The translations under genes were made by a program, and so were the position numbers. The notes beneath the pieces were generated by a model that searched no databases, had not been told where the DNA came from, and worked only from the letters and a program-made list of their open reading frames with translations. A DNA stretch of 64,000 bases from the NCBI RefSeq assembly GCF_050633125.1, contig NZ_JBOEFX010000025.1, positions 62,001 through 126,000 of the forward strand. Reading direction: 5' to 3'. How positions within the stretch are numbered: position 1 is the stretch's first letter; every line of letters starts with the position of its first letter. Of this stretch, positions 54,271 to 61,715 are shown piece after piece. The stretch comes from Lewinella sp050633125 (lineage in GTDB: Bacteria; Bacteroidota; Bacteroidia; Chitinophagales; Saprospiraceae).

Positions 54271-54648
54271 TTACTTGTTTTTAGGATCCTCTAACCGTTC
54301 AACCAGGTCATTGAGTTCATCCACGCTGAGGTCTTTCCCTTTTACCAAAAAAGAAACCAATCGATTGGCAGAACCACCAAAATAGTCCTTCATTAGGGTG
54401 TGTAGACTTTGCTGGCTATAGTCGTCTTTGCTCAGTTTGGCACGGTAGACAAAGGTGCGTCCGTAAGACTTGTAGACCACAAAACCTTTCTCACTCAGGA
54501 TTTTCATCATCGTCGAAATGGTACTGTGTGCCGGCATCTTACCGCCCGCTTTTTCGGCGAGCTTGTTGCGGATGTCACCGACAGCACCTTCACCCAGGTC
54601 CCACAAGACCTGCATAATCTCTTCCTCTGCTTTGGTTAATTTCTTCAT
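54271..54648 (-). CDS. BlaI/MecI/CopY-family repressor
   Basis: The 125-residue protein has the winged helix of the family: 'LTKAEEEIMQVLWDLGEGAVGDIRNKL', 'PAHSTISTMMKILSEKGFVVYKSYGRTFVYRAKLSKDDY', and a C-terminal dimerisation helix ('DLSVDELNDLVERLED'). It binds palindromic operators as a dimer and is cleaved by the M56 protease. It is the first gene of the pair and is preceded by an operator-like palindrome. The targets besides itself are unknown. Confidence 0.93.
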   Translation of the reverse strand: MKKLTKAEEEIMQVLWDLGEGAVGDIRNKLAEKAGGKMPAHSTISTMMKILSEKGFVVYKSYGRTFVYRAKLSKDDYSQQSLHTLMKDYFGGSANRLVSFLVKGKDLSVDELNDLVERLEDPKNK

Positions 54649-54670
54649 TGTAAGCCGTGTTTTTTCGATT

Positions 54671-54695
54671 ATCTATAACTATAGATGCAAACTTA
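54671..54695 (-). promoter_or_regulatory. Candidate BlaI operator and overlapping promoter
   Basis: A 16-base perfect palindrome ATCTATAACTATAGAT with a central pair (54671-54686) sits next to a -7-like TAAGTTTG on the minus strand (54688-54695), 23 bases before the repressor start. A bound repressor would cover the transcription start. It differs from the TACA-n-TGTA of staphylococcal BlaI. Confidence 0.6.
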
Positions 54696-54950
54696 AGTAA
54701 AAAGGTTTAGTTGATTAACTATTTTTTTAGTTAAAATATTTTATCGACCTCTGTTTTTCCTCAAAAAAACTTTACGGGAGGGGAGGTTTTCAGGAACAGC
54801 ACGAAAATAAAGAGCGATTTGGCTGCGCCGCTACTTCGTGGTTATTTTCCATCTTAGTTAGATAAGCGATTCATTTAAAGCGTTTTAACTATTTGGAGGA
54901 TTTGAAAAAAAATCGCAGTTTTTTTCTGGGGAATACTTATTGTAAATGCA

Positions 54951-54981
54951 TGAATGTATTTATACGAATGGGGTGCTTTTC
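54951..54981. repeat. 31-base repeat with TGTAAAT..ATTTATA symmetry, copy B
   Basis: Matches 29881-29911 at 28 of 31 positions. It lies 50 bases before the third palindromic repeat copy. Confidence 0.6.
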
Positions 54982-55030
54982 GGGCAGCGCCAACCTTAGA
55001 TATTAATGAGAATTACGCTTTGGATGATTT

Positions 55031-55212
55031 GGGGCCATGCCTTCTCCCGTCCCGACTTTTCTAGTCGGGGCGGGATCGGCACCAGGCTATCCACCGCTTC
55101 ACTCCGTAGGGCCGNNCGGCCCTACGGAGTGAAGCGGTTACTATCCTTTGTCCTGCTCCTCCGTCCGCCGAGCTTCAGGCCTTGCCTTGCGCCCCATACG
55201 ATCCTTACGCAT
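55031..55212. repeat. Dispersed two-hairpin palindromic repeat, copy 3 (inverted, with NN gap)
   Basis: In the opposite orientation to the other two: ggggccatgcc, hairpin CCCGTCCCGACT..AGTCGGGGCGGG, cggcaccaggctatcc, then a 22 bp perfect hairpin ACCGCTTCACTCCGTAGGGC..CG around NN (55115-55116), then actatcctttgtcctgctcc and gcttcaggccttgccttgcg. The gap sits exactly at the hairpin tip. Confidence 0.75.
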
Positions 55213-55382
55213 TCGCATAACCGCTTCTGTTAGTCCCCAAACTATCCCCACCTTCTTGGTCGGGACATATCCCGCTGGCCCCTGACCAGCATCATGCAAC
55301 TTCTTTGCTCTTTGATTAGGACCTTTTAATGTGACTTTTGAAATGCACGGAGTTATATTATCAAAGCAACCAAGTAATCGAG

Positions 55383-55707
55383 ATGCAATACAGCTCCCTC
55401 TATTTAAGCATACTTCTTGTCTGCACCATGCTCACAACATGCCAGGAGCCAGCGCCAATTCCTCAGGAAGATGATCGGCATGAAGAATGGCTAAAGGCAG
55501 AATTAGCCGAGTATCCCATTGTTAGAGAGGATGAATTATTTTGAAAAGGATGATACCAACACCAATATAGCGTACGCCCTTTATGCGGAAAAAGATTCGA
55601 TCTTCGTTGGACACGATATTTGGGCAAAATTGATTTTACATGGAGGGCGTGAGCTCACCTTGGAAACAGTCGCCGATTTAAAAGAACCATCCGATAATTT
55701 GGATTAA
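55383..55707 (+). pseudogene. Small lipoprotein with one frameshift
   Basis: The first part (MQYSSLYLSILLVCTMLTTCQEP, lipobox Cys at 20) is followed by 'HEEWLKAELAEYPIVREDELF' and a stop at 55544. Removing one T from the TTTT run (about 55538-55542) joins it to 'EKDDTNTNIAYALYAEKDS' and 'LILHGGRELTLETV' to 55707, giving a plausible 107-residue lipoprotein. This is either a sequencing error in a homopolymer or a real mutation. No family is recognised. Confidence 0.6.
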
Positions 55708-55773
55708 GAAGTTCATCGTTTAGGGCCTGCACCAAAAGATTGGTCTTAATGACGACCTGTGCGAGTACTCTCT

Positions 55774-56250
55774 CTACTTCTCTTCCTGCTTCACCAGTAG
55801 AAAATAACTAAGCGCGGCAATGACCGCTGCCAGGCCTACACCATAGTAAGCAATCTCGGTTTCGCCGTCCCAAGTAATGATTTTTCCAGTAAACGAGATG
55901 GCCATTACCACGATAATCATCTTGATCATCATTGCTTTTAGCTGATCAAGATTGGTGATACTCAGCCAATCAGGAAGGGAATCGATTTTTTGAATAAACA
56001 ACTCAAAAAGGGAGGCTGCCATGGTAAAGAAAATGACGCCGAGTAGCACGATGTCGAGTGATTTGAGGACGTCTTTCACCACAATATCTTCCTTGGAGGT
56101 GCCCGTAATTATTGACGATAAGTTTTTTGCAATCTGAGTGATCGCGAAATACTCTACCCCAATGGCTAATAACATAATGGCAATCACTGCCACTAAGGCA
56201 ATGATTTTCATGAGGTAACCAATGACGATGGGGGTTTTGGAAGAGGACAT
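55774..56250 (-). CDS. YqhA/UPF0114 family membrane protein
   Basis: The 158-residue protein has four hydrophobic helices (about 13-40, 64-88, 108-124, 132-152) and the YqhA blocks 'DVLKSLDIVLLGVIFFTMAASLFELFI' and 'WLSITNLDQLKAMMIKMIIVVM' before helix 3. The family is in the inner membrane and its role is unknown. It has its own weak promoter-like TACCTTTT upstream. It is AT-balanced and not obviously linked to its neighbours. Confidence 0.82.
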   Translation of the reverse strand: MSSSKTPIVIGYLMKIIALVAVIAIMLLAIGVEYFAITQIAKNLSSIITGTSKEDIVVKDVLKSLDIVLLGVIFFTMAASLFELFIQKIDSLPDWLSITNLDQLKAMMIKMIIVVMAISFTGKIITWDGETEIAYYGVGLAAVIAALSYFLLVKQEEK

Positions 56251-56307
56251 CTGGAAGTTGATTTACGTCTATACAGAACTACTAACAATCGAATAGCAAA
56301 AAGGTAG

Positions 56308-56880
56308 CTAAGAAGCTAAAATTCTCTTCACCCGTTCTCGCAGTACAGGTACCACATCCTCCTCAAACCAAGGATGTTTACGCAGCCAAATTGTGTTGCG
56401 TGGTGAAGGATGGGGGAGTGGCAAGAAGTCCGGTAAATAGGCATGCCAATTGCGGACGGTTTCTGTAAGGTTTTTCTCGCGGGTTTTACCCAGGTATTCT
56501 TTCTGGGCATACAGGCCAAATAGTAAGGTGAGCTGAATGTTGGGCATCATTCGTAGGAGGGGTTGGTGCCATTGAGGCGCGCATTCCGGGCGAGGTGGCA
56601 GGTCGCCGGATTTTCCCGTTCCCGGAAAACAAAAGCCCATTGGCATGATGGCAAACAATTCAGGGGTGTAGAAGGTCTCGTTATCGACACCGAGCCATTC
56701 GCGGAGTCGCTTGCCGCTGGCATCGTTCCAAGGAATACCACTTTCATGAACTTTCCGGCCGGGGGCCTGCCCGATGATATTGATCCGAGCAGCTGGGTGT
56801 ACGGTAAAAACCGGTCGAACCCCGTCTTTTAGTAAAGGAGCACAAGTAGTGCAGTTGCGAGCTTGTTCAATGATATTCAT
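56308..56880 (-). CDS. Uracil-DNA glycosylase family protein
   Basis: The 190-residue protein has 'INIIGQAPGRKVHESGIPWNDASGKRLREWL' (family motif 1, with GQAPG then WND), 'FYTPELFAIMPMGFCFPG', 'LTLLFGLYAQKEYL' and 'PLPHPSPRNTIWLRKHPWFEEDVVP' (motif with HPSPRN). These are features of the UDG superfamily, family 4/SMUG-like. There is one CxxC-like pair near the N-terminus ('CTTC'), but the complete four-Cys iron-sulfur set of family 4 is not obvious. It probably excises uracil or a related damaged base, starting base-excision repair. Confidence 0.9.
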   Translation of the reverse strand: MNIIEQARNCTTCAPLLKDGVRPVFTVHPAARINIIGQAPGRKVHESGIPWNDASGKRLREWLGVDNETFYTPELFAIMPMGFCFPGTGKSGDLPPRPECAPQWHQPLLRMMPNIQLTLLFGLYAQKEYLGKTREKNLTETVRNWHAYLPDFLPLPHPSPRNTIWLRKHPWFEEDVVPVLRERVKRILAS

Positions 56881-56906
56881 GAAAGCAAGATAATCATATC
56901 TCCCCC

Positions 56907-56935
56907 CTTCAGTGCGCTTGGTGGTTCAAAAAAAA
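56907..56935. repeat. GGTGGTTCAAAAAA family word repeat
   Basis: The word gtgcgcttggtggttcaaaa with a short A-run, in the gap between divergent genes. Confidence 0.5.
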
Positions 56936-57017
56936 CTACTCGCTTAGGGATTTTATTTTTTTGCCAAGTGTCACGTTTTAATTTTTCTCGGGTAATAGAG
57001 GTAAAGACACAAATACT

Positions 57018-57563
57018 ATGAAGAATCGGTTGCTGTTATTTTGCTTGATTTCAGGAGGGTTACTTCTGGTAAATTCTTGTGAAAAAGAAAACGTGGAACT
57101 TCTAAGCACGACAGAAGAAGAATTCCTTACCGACACGGTCATCTGTGAAATTACGGCCAATATTTCCCTGACGGATTCGGCGACGCTAGTGGTCTTTACA
57201 GCAGGTGGCCTCTCACCTTACAGCTATTTATGGTCACAAGGGGCTACGACCAGTATGATTACTCCTACCATAGATGGTACCTATAGCGTGACCGTAACGG
57301 ATGGCGAGGGGTGTTTCACGGCTACGACCTACGAATACTCGGCCACAGATTTGTGCGTACTCTTTACAATACAGGCCATTCATTATGACAGTTCGGGGCA
57401 GAATTATCTCAGTGTTAGCACTACTGGAGGGCTTGCTCCCTATAGCTATAACTGGTCAGAAGGTTCCGCTACCCAATTGATTGGACCAGTTAGTAATGGC
57501 ACTTTTGGTATCACGGTTGTGGACAGTCAAGGTTGTGTTAGAGAAGATGAAATCACGATCTGA
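57018..57563 (+). CDS. SprB-repeat lipoprotein A
   Basis: The 181-residue protein has a lipoprotein signal (MKNRLLLFCLISGGLLLVNSCEKE). It carries two SprB-type beta repeats: 'GGLSPYSYLWSQGATTSMI...YSVTVTDGEGC' (~69-110) and 'GGLAPYSYNWSEGSATQLI...FGITVVDSQGC' (~138-178). SprB repeats occur in surface adhesins that gliding bacteria move along their envelope; a small lipoprotein with the same repeats is likely a surface-exposed relative. A paralogue follows 90 bases later, so the two arose by duplication. Confidence 0.85.
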   Translation: MKNRLLLFCLISGGLLLVNSCEKENVELLSTTEEEFLTDTVICEITANISLTDSATLVVFTAGGLSPYSYLWSQGATTSMITPTIDGTYSVTVTDGEGCFTATTYEYSATDLCVLFTIQAIHYDSSGQNYLSVSTTGGLAPYSYNWSEGSATQLIGPVSNGTFGITVVDSQGCVREDEITI

Positions 57564-57652
57564 TAAGCCTGTCTACCCTAGCAGAATAAGTCGATTATAA
57601 AACCTCGAAGTATGGCCTGAAAAAAGGTACAAGCTTCAATAAACGTTTGGAA

Positions 57653-58426
57653 ATGAATAATACACGCTTCATCAATGGCCTGTTGGCCACTTTTTTAATG
57701 CTCGGTTTGTTTGTCGTTACTTCTTGTGAAGAGGACGAACCTACGCCGAGTATAACCTGTGAAGATTTTGCGGTAACACTTACAATGGACCCTGACAGTT
57801 CTCTGGCACTGATCCTGATTGCTGATGTAGAGGGTGGTACAGCGCCTTATGCCTACGAATGGTCAACAGGCGAGACCACCAGTTCTATTGAGATAGCAGG
57901 AAACTTAAACGAGAACTATACCATTACGGTGACTGATGCGGGAGGTTGTACAGAGGTAGTGAGCTTTGGCCCCGACCCCTGCGATTTCTTTACGGCAACC
58001 ATCAATGTTGACTCTAATGGAACAGCAGCGATCATCTTGCTTGCCAATCCTTCTTCAGGAACCGCTCCCTACACGTATGCTTGGTCGAATGGTGCTACTA
58101 CCAATAGTATAGAGGTGTCTGATAATGGCACTTATACGGTTGATATTACAGATGCCAATGGCTGTACTACTAGTGCGAGTTATGAGTATACTTACATAGA
58201 GCCCTGCCTGAGTTTTATGGTGCAGGTAGGCGTAGCTCAAGATAGCACAGGGACGGGAAGTACCGATATCCTTTATGCCTCCGTCTCTGGCGGATTAGCA
58301 CCTTACGCTTATGCTTGGTCTACAGGAGAAACAACCTACTCCATTGTTCCCTCTGGCACTGGTAATTATGCGGTAACGGTAACGGATAGCTACGGGTGTG
58401 TCGCAGAGGATGATATTGATTATTAA
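57653..58426 (+). CDS. SprB-repeat lipoprotein B
   Basis: The ATG at 57653 is chosen (a TTG two codons upstream also fits). The signal 'MNNTRFINGLLATFLMLGLF' and following 'VVTSCEED' end in a lipobox Cys. Three SprB-type repeats follow: 'GGTAPYAYEWSTGETTSSI', 'GTAPYTYAWSNGATTNSIE' and 'GGLAPYAYAWSTGETTYSI', each ending in a VTVTD-GC motif. It is a close paralogue of the previous gene with one extra repeat. The pair is followed by a candidate structured RNA and an ECF sigma factor. Confidence 0.87.
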   Translation: MNNTRFINGLLATFLMLGLFVVTSCEEDEPTPSITCEDFAVTLTMDPDSSLALILIADVEGGTAPYAYEWSTGETTSSIEIAGNLNENYTITVTDAGGCTEVVSFGPDPCDFFTATINVDSNGTAAIILLANPSSGTAPYTYAWSNGATTNSIEVSDNGTYTVDITDANGCTTSASYEYTYIEPCLSFMVQVGVAQDSTGTGSTDILYASVSGGLAPYAYAWSTGETTYSIVPSGTGNYAVTVTDSYGCVAEDDIDY

Positions 58427-58469
58427 TAGAATGCAGCAACAACTCAGTTTGTCGAGTTAGATGGACACA

Positions 58470-58632
58470 GGGCAAGCCCAAGGGGTCGGTGAAGAATAAG
58501 TTCCCGATTTCAGGCTAGAGATTTTGGTGTTGAACAAAGCGCGCAGAACGCGGATAGCCTAAGCTGCGCAAGTGATAAATAACGAAGTTCAGCGCCGACC
58601 CCTAAGCTATAATTTAGCAAGGGCTTGCTTTT
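58470..58632 (+). ncRNA. Candidate multi-helix structured RNA upstream of the ECF sigma gene
   Basis: Several helices can be drawn: GCAAGCCC/GGGCTTGC closing (about 58472-58479 with 58621-58628), AAGGGGTCGG/CCGACCCCTT, AGGCTA/TAGCCT inside, GCGCAG/CTGCGC and a small GCTATAATTTAGC hairpin. A TTTT run follows the closing helix. No match to a known RNA family is apparent by eye. It may be a small RNA or the leader of the sigma gene, 40 bases downstream. Confidence 0.45.
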
Positions 58633-58671
58633 GTGTAGCATGTTTATTGACCTTTAATGATTAGCGTCTAG

Positions 58672-59205
58672 ATGGAGATTAAGGATAGTTTGGTACAAGC
58701 CTGTATCGCTCAGGATCGGAAAGCTCAGAAGGAGCTGTATCTGATCTTGCTTCCTTACCTGCGAGCCGTGGCCCAGCGGTACTTGAAAAATACCTCTTAC
58801 GCCAAAGATGTCCTACAAGAAAGTTTCGTGAAAATCTTTCAGCGACTCGAAACTTTTGAAACTGGAAAGGGAGCACTAAAAAGTTGGGCAGCAAAAATCG
58901 TTATCAATACGAGCATCAATTACAATGAGAGAGTCATTGGGAAATCGACCTCCGAACTGAATGATGACCACCGCAGCACGGAGTTGGAATACTCCGGACT
59001 GGAAGTATCAAAAAAGAAATTGATGAGTATCCTCAAACAAATGCCGAAAGGGTATTTTGAAGTCTTTAACCTCTTTGTGGTTGATGGTTACAGTCATCAG
59101 GAAATCACAAGTATTCTGAATATCAGCGAAGCTTTATCGCGTAAGAAACTATCACGCGCTCGCAGCTGGTTACAGAAATCGAGGGGTAAATTATTAATAG
59201 ATTAA
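58672..59205 (+). CDS. ECF-type RNA polymerase sigma factor
   Basis: This 177-residue protein has sigma region 2 ('ALKSWAAKIVINTSINYNER'; 'YLRAVAQRYLKNTSYAKDVLQESFVKIFQRL') and region 4 HTH ('GYSHQEITSILNISEALSRKKLSRARSWLQ'). There is no region 1 or 3, as in ECF sigmas. A membrane protein starts 37 bases later and should be its regulator. ECF sigmas redirect RNA polymerase on envelope signals. The promoter targets are unknown; the nearby SprB lipoproteins are candidates (inference). Confidence 0.92.
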   Translation: MEIKDSLVQACIAQDRKAQKELYLILLPYLRAVAQRYLKNTSYAKDVLQESFVKIFQRLETFETGKGALKSWAAKIVINTSINYNERVIGKSTSELNDDHRSTELEYSGLEVSKKKLMSILKQMPKGYFEVFNLFVVDGYSHQEITSILNISEALSRKKLSRARSWLQKSRGKLLID

Positions 59206-59241
59206 AAATAACGCATTTGTAGCATTTTTAAACCCAAGGTT

Positions 59242-60789
59242 ATGGATGATTTAGAGAAGGAGTATCAAGAAAATTTCAGAGATCAGGAGATGCCTAATGA
59301 TGATTTTGATGTGGATGGCCTGTGGGCCGATATTCACGCGGACTTGGATGCTCAAGCCCAAACCCCAATACGGTCTTTTTATCCTCCTAAAGGGAGCATG
59401 GCCATCCTACTGTTGCTCACCTTGGTGGGAATGCTATGGTGGTATAGTAGCTCAGATAGCGCTGATTCCGAGACCTTCTCCAATCAAACATCTACATCGT
59501 TCGATGAAATAGATAATAATAGTTTACACCCTGAGCAGGCAACTCCGACAGATAATTACTCAGCACTCGTTGAGCAACAAGAAAAAACACTTACGGTGGA
59601 TGCCCTTTCGGGAAATCAGACCATAAAACAGGAAACAGTAAGCATAAACGAAGGTACAGAGCAAGAAATACTACAGCGCAGCAAAAGTAAGCAAGAACAG
59701 ACTCCACCAATAGTGATAGTTTCAACAGGAATTAAAGAAAATACTCAAAATGCACTTCCTCAATTAGTACTCACAACCTCCCTTGAAGAACAAGTTAAGG
59801 AGGCTAAAGAATTTAATGAAGAAGTAGACCTCATTCCAGCTGATGATGATAAACTAAATTCAGCAACAGCAACAAGTCAATCGTTACAATCAACAAACGA
59901 AGAATTAGTGTTGGATGTACAAAATAATAACAGGACTGATGAGGTAGCAGTATCCTCACTTCGTACTGCTGTCCCCCTTTTGGCCAAGTTGCCATTATTA
60001 CCCCTTTCCTTCGGCAATTCTACTACAGGAAAGATGGAGAACGCTGTAACAAATAAGCCGCTGGGTTTAGCCAAAAGGATAAAGAACACCCACTGGGCAG
60101 TAGCTGCGTACAGTGGTGTTAATCAATTCCGGGCAAAATACTTGCCGATCAATAACCTTGAAGCGATAGCACTGCGCAATAATAATCTAAGCCCTGTATG
60201 GGGTGCTACCTACGGGGTGAACATCAGTCGCCTACGGAAAAACTGGCACCTCCGGACTGGAATTGCTCGCTATGACCTTTGGAATAGATTAGATTACCAA
60301 TCGATTGATACGGATAGCGTGCCAATAGAACAGGTATTACTGCGCGTGCTCATCAACGGCAATACGGGAGATGTTTTAGCAACAGAAGTAGGAGATACTG
60401 TTGGTTTGGAAATAACGACCTTACAGGTAACACATTTCAATCGTTTTCAAACCTACAGTATCCCGCTGGAAATAGGCTGGCATCAACGAAAAAGGGCATG
60501 GCAGTACGGTATCACTGCGGGAGTGGTGTTCAATTTTACCCAGCAATCCGATGGTAGAAATTTTGACGCAGAAGGCAACTTGATTGACTATAGTGCGACG
60601 GATGCGTCAGTGCTTTTACGTCCCTTAAGCATTGGCTGGAGCTTGAGTCCATCACTGGCTTATCAATTGTCTCCCCGTTTTCAGCTTCAATTTCAACCGC
60701 GTTGGACATGGAGCCAGCATCGTTTGGAAGAGGGGACCGTCAGGGTGCAGCAGTATAACTTTAATTTGGGCCTTCAGTATAGGTTTTAA
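59242..60789 (+). CDS. Predicted anti-sigma-like protein fused to an outer-membrane barrel
   Basis: This 515-residue protein has an acidic cytoplasmic-type N-terminus ('DLEKEYQENFRDQEMPNDDF' and 'DVDGLWADIHADL'), typical of small anti-sigma factors that follow ECF genes. One transmembrane helix (~52-70, 'AILLLLTLVGMLWWYSS') and a ~190-residue Gln/Ser/Thr/Glu-rich linker come next. A C-terminal domain with alternating aromatic strands ('WAVAAYSGVNQFRAKYLP', 'LQFQPRWTWSQHRL') ends in 'YNFNLGLQYRF', a terminal Phe typical of outer-membrane barrels (~290-515). If correct, it spans both membranes and could carry a surface signal to the sigma factor. The barrel is a prediction by eye. Confidence 0.7.
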   Translation: MDDLEKEYQENFRDQEMPNDDFDVDGLWADIHADLDAQAQTPIRSFYPPKGSMAILLLLTLVGMLWWYSSSDSADSETFSNQTSTSFDEIDNNSLHPEQATPTDNYSALVEQQEKTLTVDALSGNQTIKQETVSINEGTEQEILQRSKSKQEQTPPIVIVSTGIKENTQNALPQLVLTTSLEEQVKEAKEFNEEVDLIPADDDKLNSATATSQSLQSTNEELVLDVQNNNRTDEVAVSSLRTAVPLLAKLPLLPLSFGNSTTGKMENAVTNKPLGLAKRIKNTHWAVAAYSGVNQFRAKYLPINNLEAIALRNNNLSPVWGATYGVNISRLRKNWHLRTGIARYDLWNRLDYQSIDTDSVPIEQVLLRVLINGNTGDVLATEVGDTVGLEITTLQVTHFNRFQTYSIPLEIGWHQRKRAWQYGITAGVVFNFTQQSDGRNFDAEGNLIDYSATDASVLLRPLSIGWSLSPSLAYQLSPRFQLQFQPRWTWSQHRLEEGTVRVQQYNFNLGLQYRF

Positions 60790-61007
60790 GAGCGATTCAT
60801 TTTTAGTGAAGGCATCATAGGGATCACACTATGTGGGGGGCTTTTTTACACACCCCTGTGGTCGTCCCAAAACCTTAAGCGTCTTTGGTGGTTCAAAAAA
60901 CGTATCTCGGCTGTTATTTATGAATTCAACCTATCCAGTTCCCCTTAAATGCCCTTATAATCTCTTATATGGTTCAAATAACCTTGGTGTTTTGGGTGGG
61001 TAAGAAA
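60790..61007. repeat. Word repeats (GGTGGTTCAAAAAA and TTATATGGTTCAA) downstream of the barrel gene
   Basis: Both word types occur within 110 bases: aagcgtctttggtggttcaa (60878-60897) and gcccttataatctcttatat (60951-60970) followed by ggttcaaataacc, the same pairing as at 3.8 kb. Confidence 0.55.
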
Positions 61008-61553
61008 TCACTCCGGCAGTTCGTACAAATGATAGCGCCAGATAATCCGTAGGACCTTGTCCGTATAGCCAGGATCAGTTGCGTAACCGCCTTCGCGGAG
61101 ACCTTCTACCCAGGCGCGGTAATTCCACGAGGGCAGGTCCCGAATTTGGGAATAATTGTCTCTGGTAAGGATAAAGTCACCAAAGTCCGTGTAGCTTTCG
61201 CTGATCAGTGGATAGCGTCGAAAGCAGGCTACGGTTGCATATACAAACCACCCCTCATACTCCAGTGTCTGTTTACAATAGGAGAGCCCTGGTCGATCTG
61301 GCTTAGATTTGATACCGAAATGGTTATTGGCGTTAACGGCCAATTCACTTTTACCCCAGTTGCTTTCCAGGCCGGCAATAGCGAGGATTACGGGCTCAGG
61401 AATACTGGTGCTTTGGCTCAGTTGTTTTGAAAGATAGCGATATTGAGTGAGGTATTTACTCACGGCTCCCGGTCGAGATTTGTCTAGGTCAGCACTACTT
61501 GGGCTGAGGCATAGGATGGTCAGAGGAAGCAAAAGGCAGTACAGGATTCTCAT
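61008..61553 (-). CDS. Glucosaminidase-domain protein (peptidoglycan hydrolase)
   Basis: The start at 61553 (MRILYCLLLPLTILCLSPSSA, a Sec signal) is chosen over a frame open to 61667. The mature domain (~150 residues) has the GH73/glucosaminidase pattern: 'PEPVILAIAGLESNWGKSELAVNANNHFGIKS' with the catalytic Glu in 'GLESNWG', 'FRRYPLISESYTDFGDFILT', and 'GLREGGYATDPGYTDKVLRII'. It cleaves N-acetylglucosaminyl-beta-1,4-N-acetylmuramyl bonds in the periplasm, probably for wall remodelling. There is no binding repeat, so the protein is a minimal enzyme. Confidence 0.88.
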   Translation of the reverse strand: MRILYCLLLPLTILCLSPSSADLDKSRPGAVSKYLTQYRYLSKQLSQSTSIPEPVILAIAGLESNWGKSELAVNANNHFGIKSKPDRPGLSYCKQTLEYEGWFVYATVACFRRYPLISESYTDFGDFILTRDNYSQIRDLPSWNYRAWVEGLREGGYATDPGYTDKVLRIIWRYHLYELPE

Positions 61554-61651
61554 GTGTGTGCAGGTTGTATGGGCTTGCACAAGATAGGAAAGTTGGGAAA
61601 AAAATAGGCGCTTGATGGCAATTTTTGCGAACTGCTTTTCAACTTGCCAGC

Positions 61652-61659
61652 TATCTTTG
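61652..61659 (+). promoter_or_regulatory. Candidate -7 box (TATCTTTG) for the DUF2461 gene
   Basis: TATCTTTG fits TAnnTTTG. It would place the start of the mRNA near 61667 and so supports the ATG at 61716 rather than that at 61677. Confidence 0.45.
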
Positions 61660-61715
61660 ACGTTCAACCTTCATAGATGCTAAGCATATTTTATTTATTC
61701 AATCAAACATTACCT

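Noticed and set aside
52919..54648. Antibiotic-resistance operon
   Set aside because: The BlaR1-like protein lacks a penicillin-binding sensor domain and no beta-lactamase is adjacent; a general envelope regulator is more likely.
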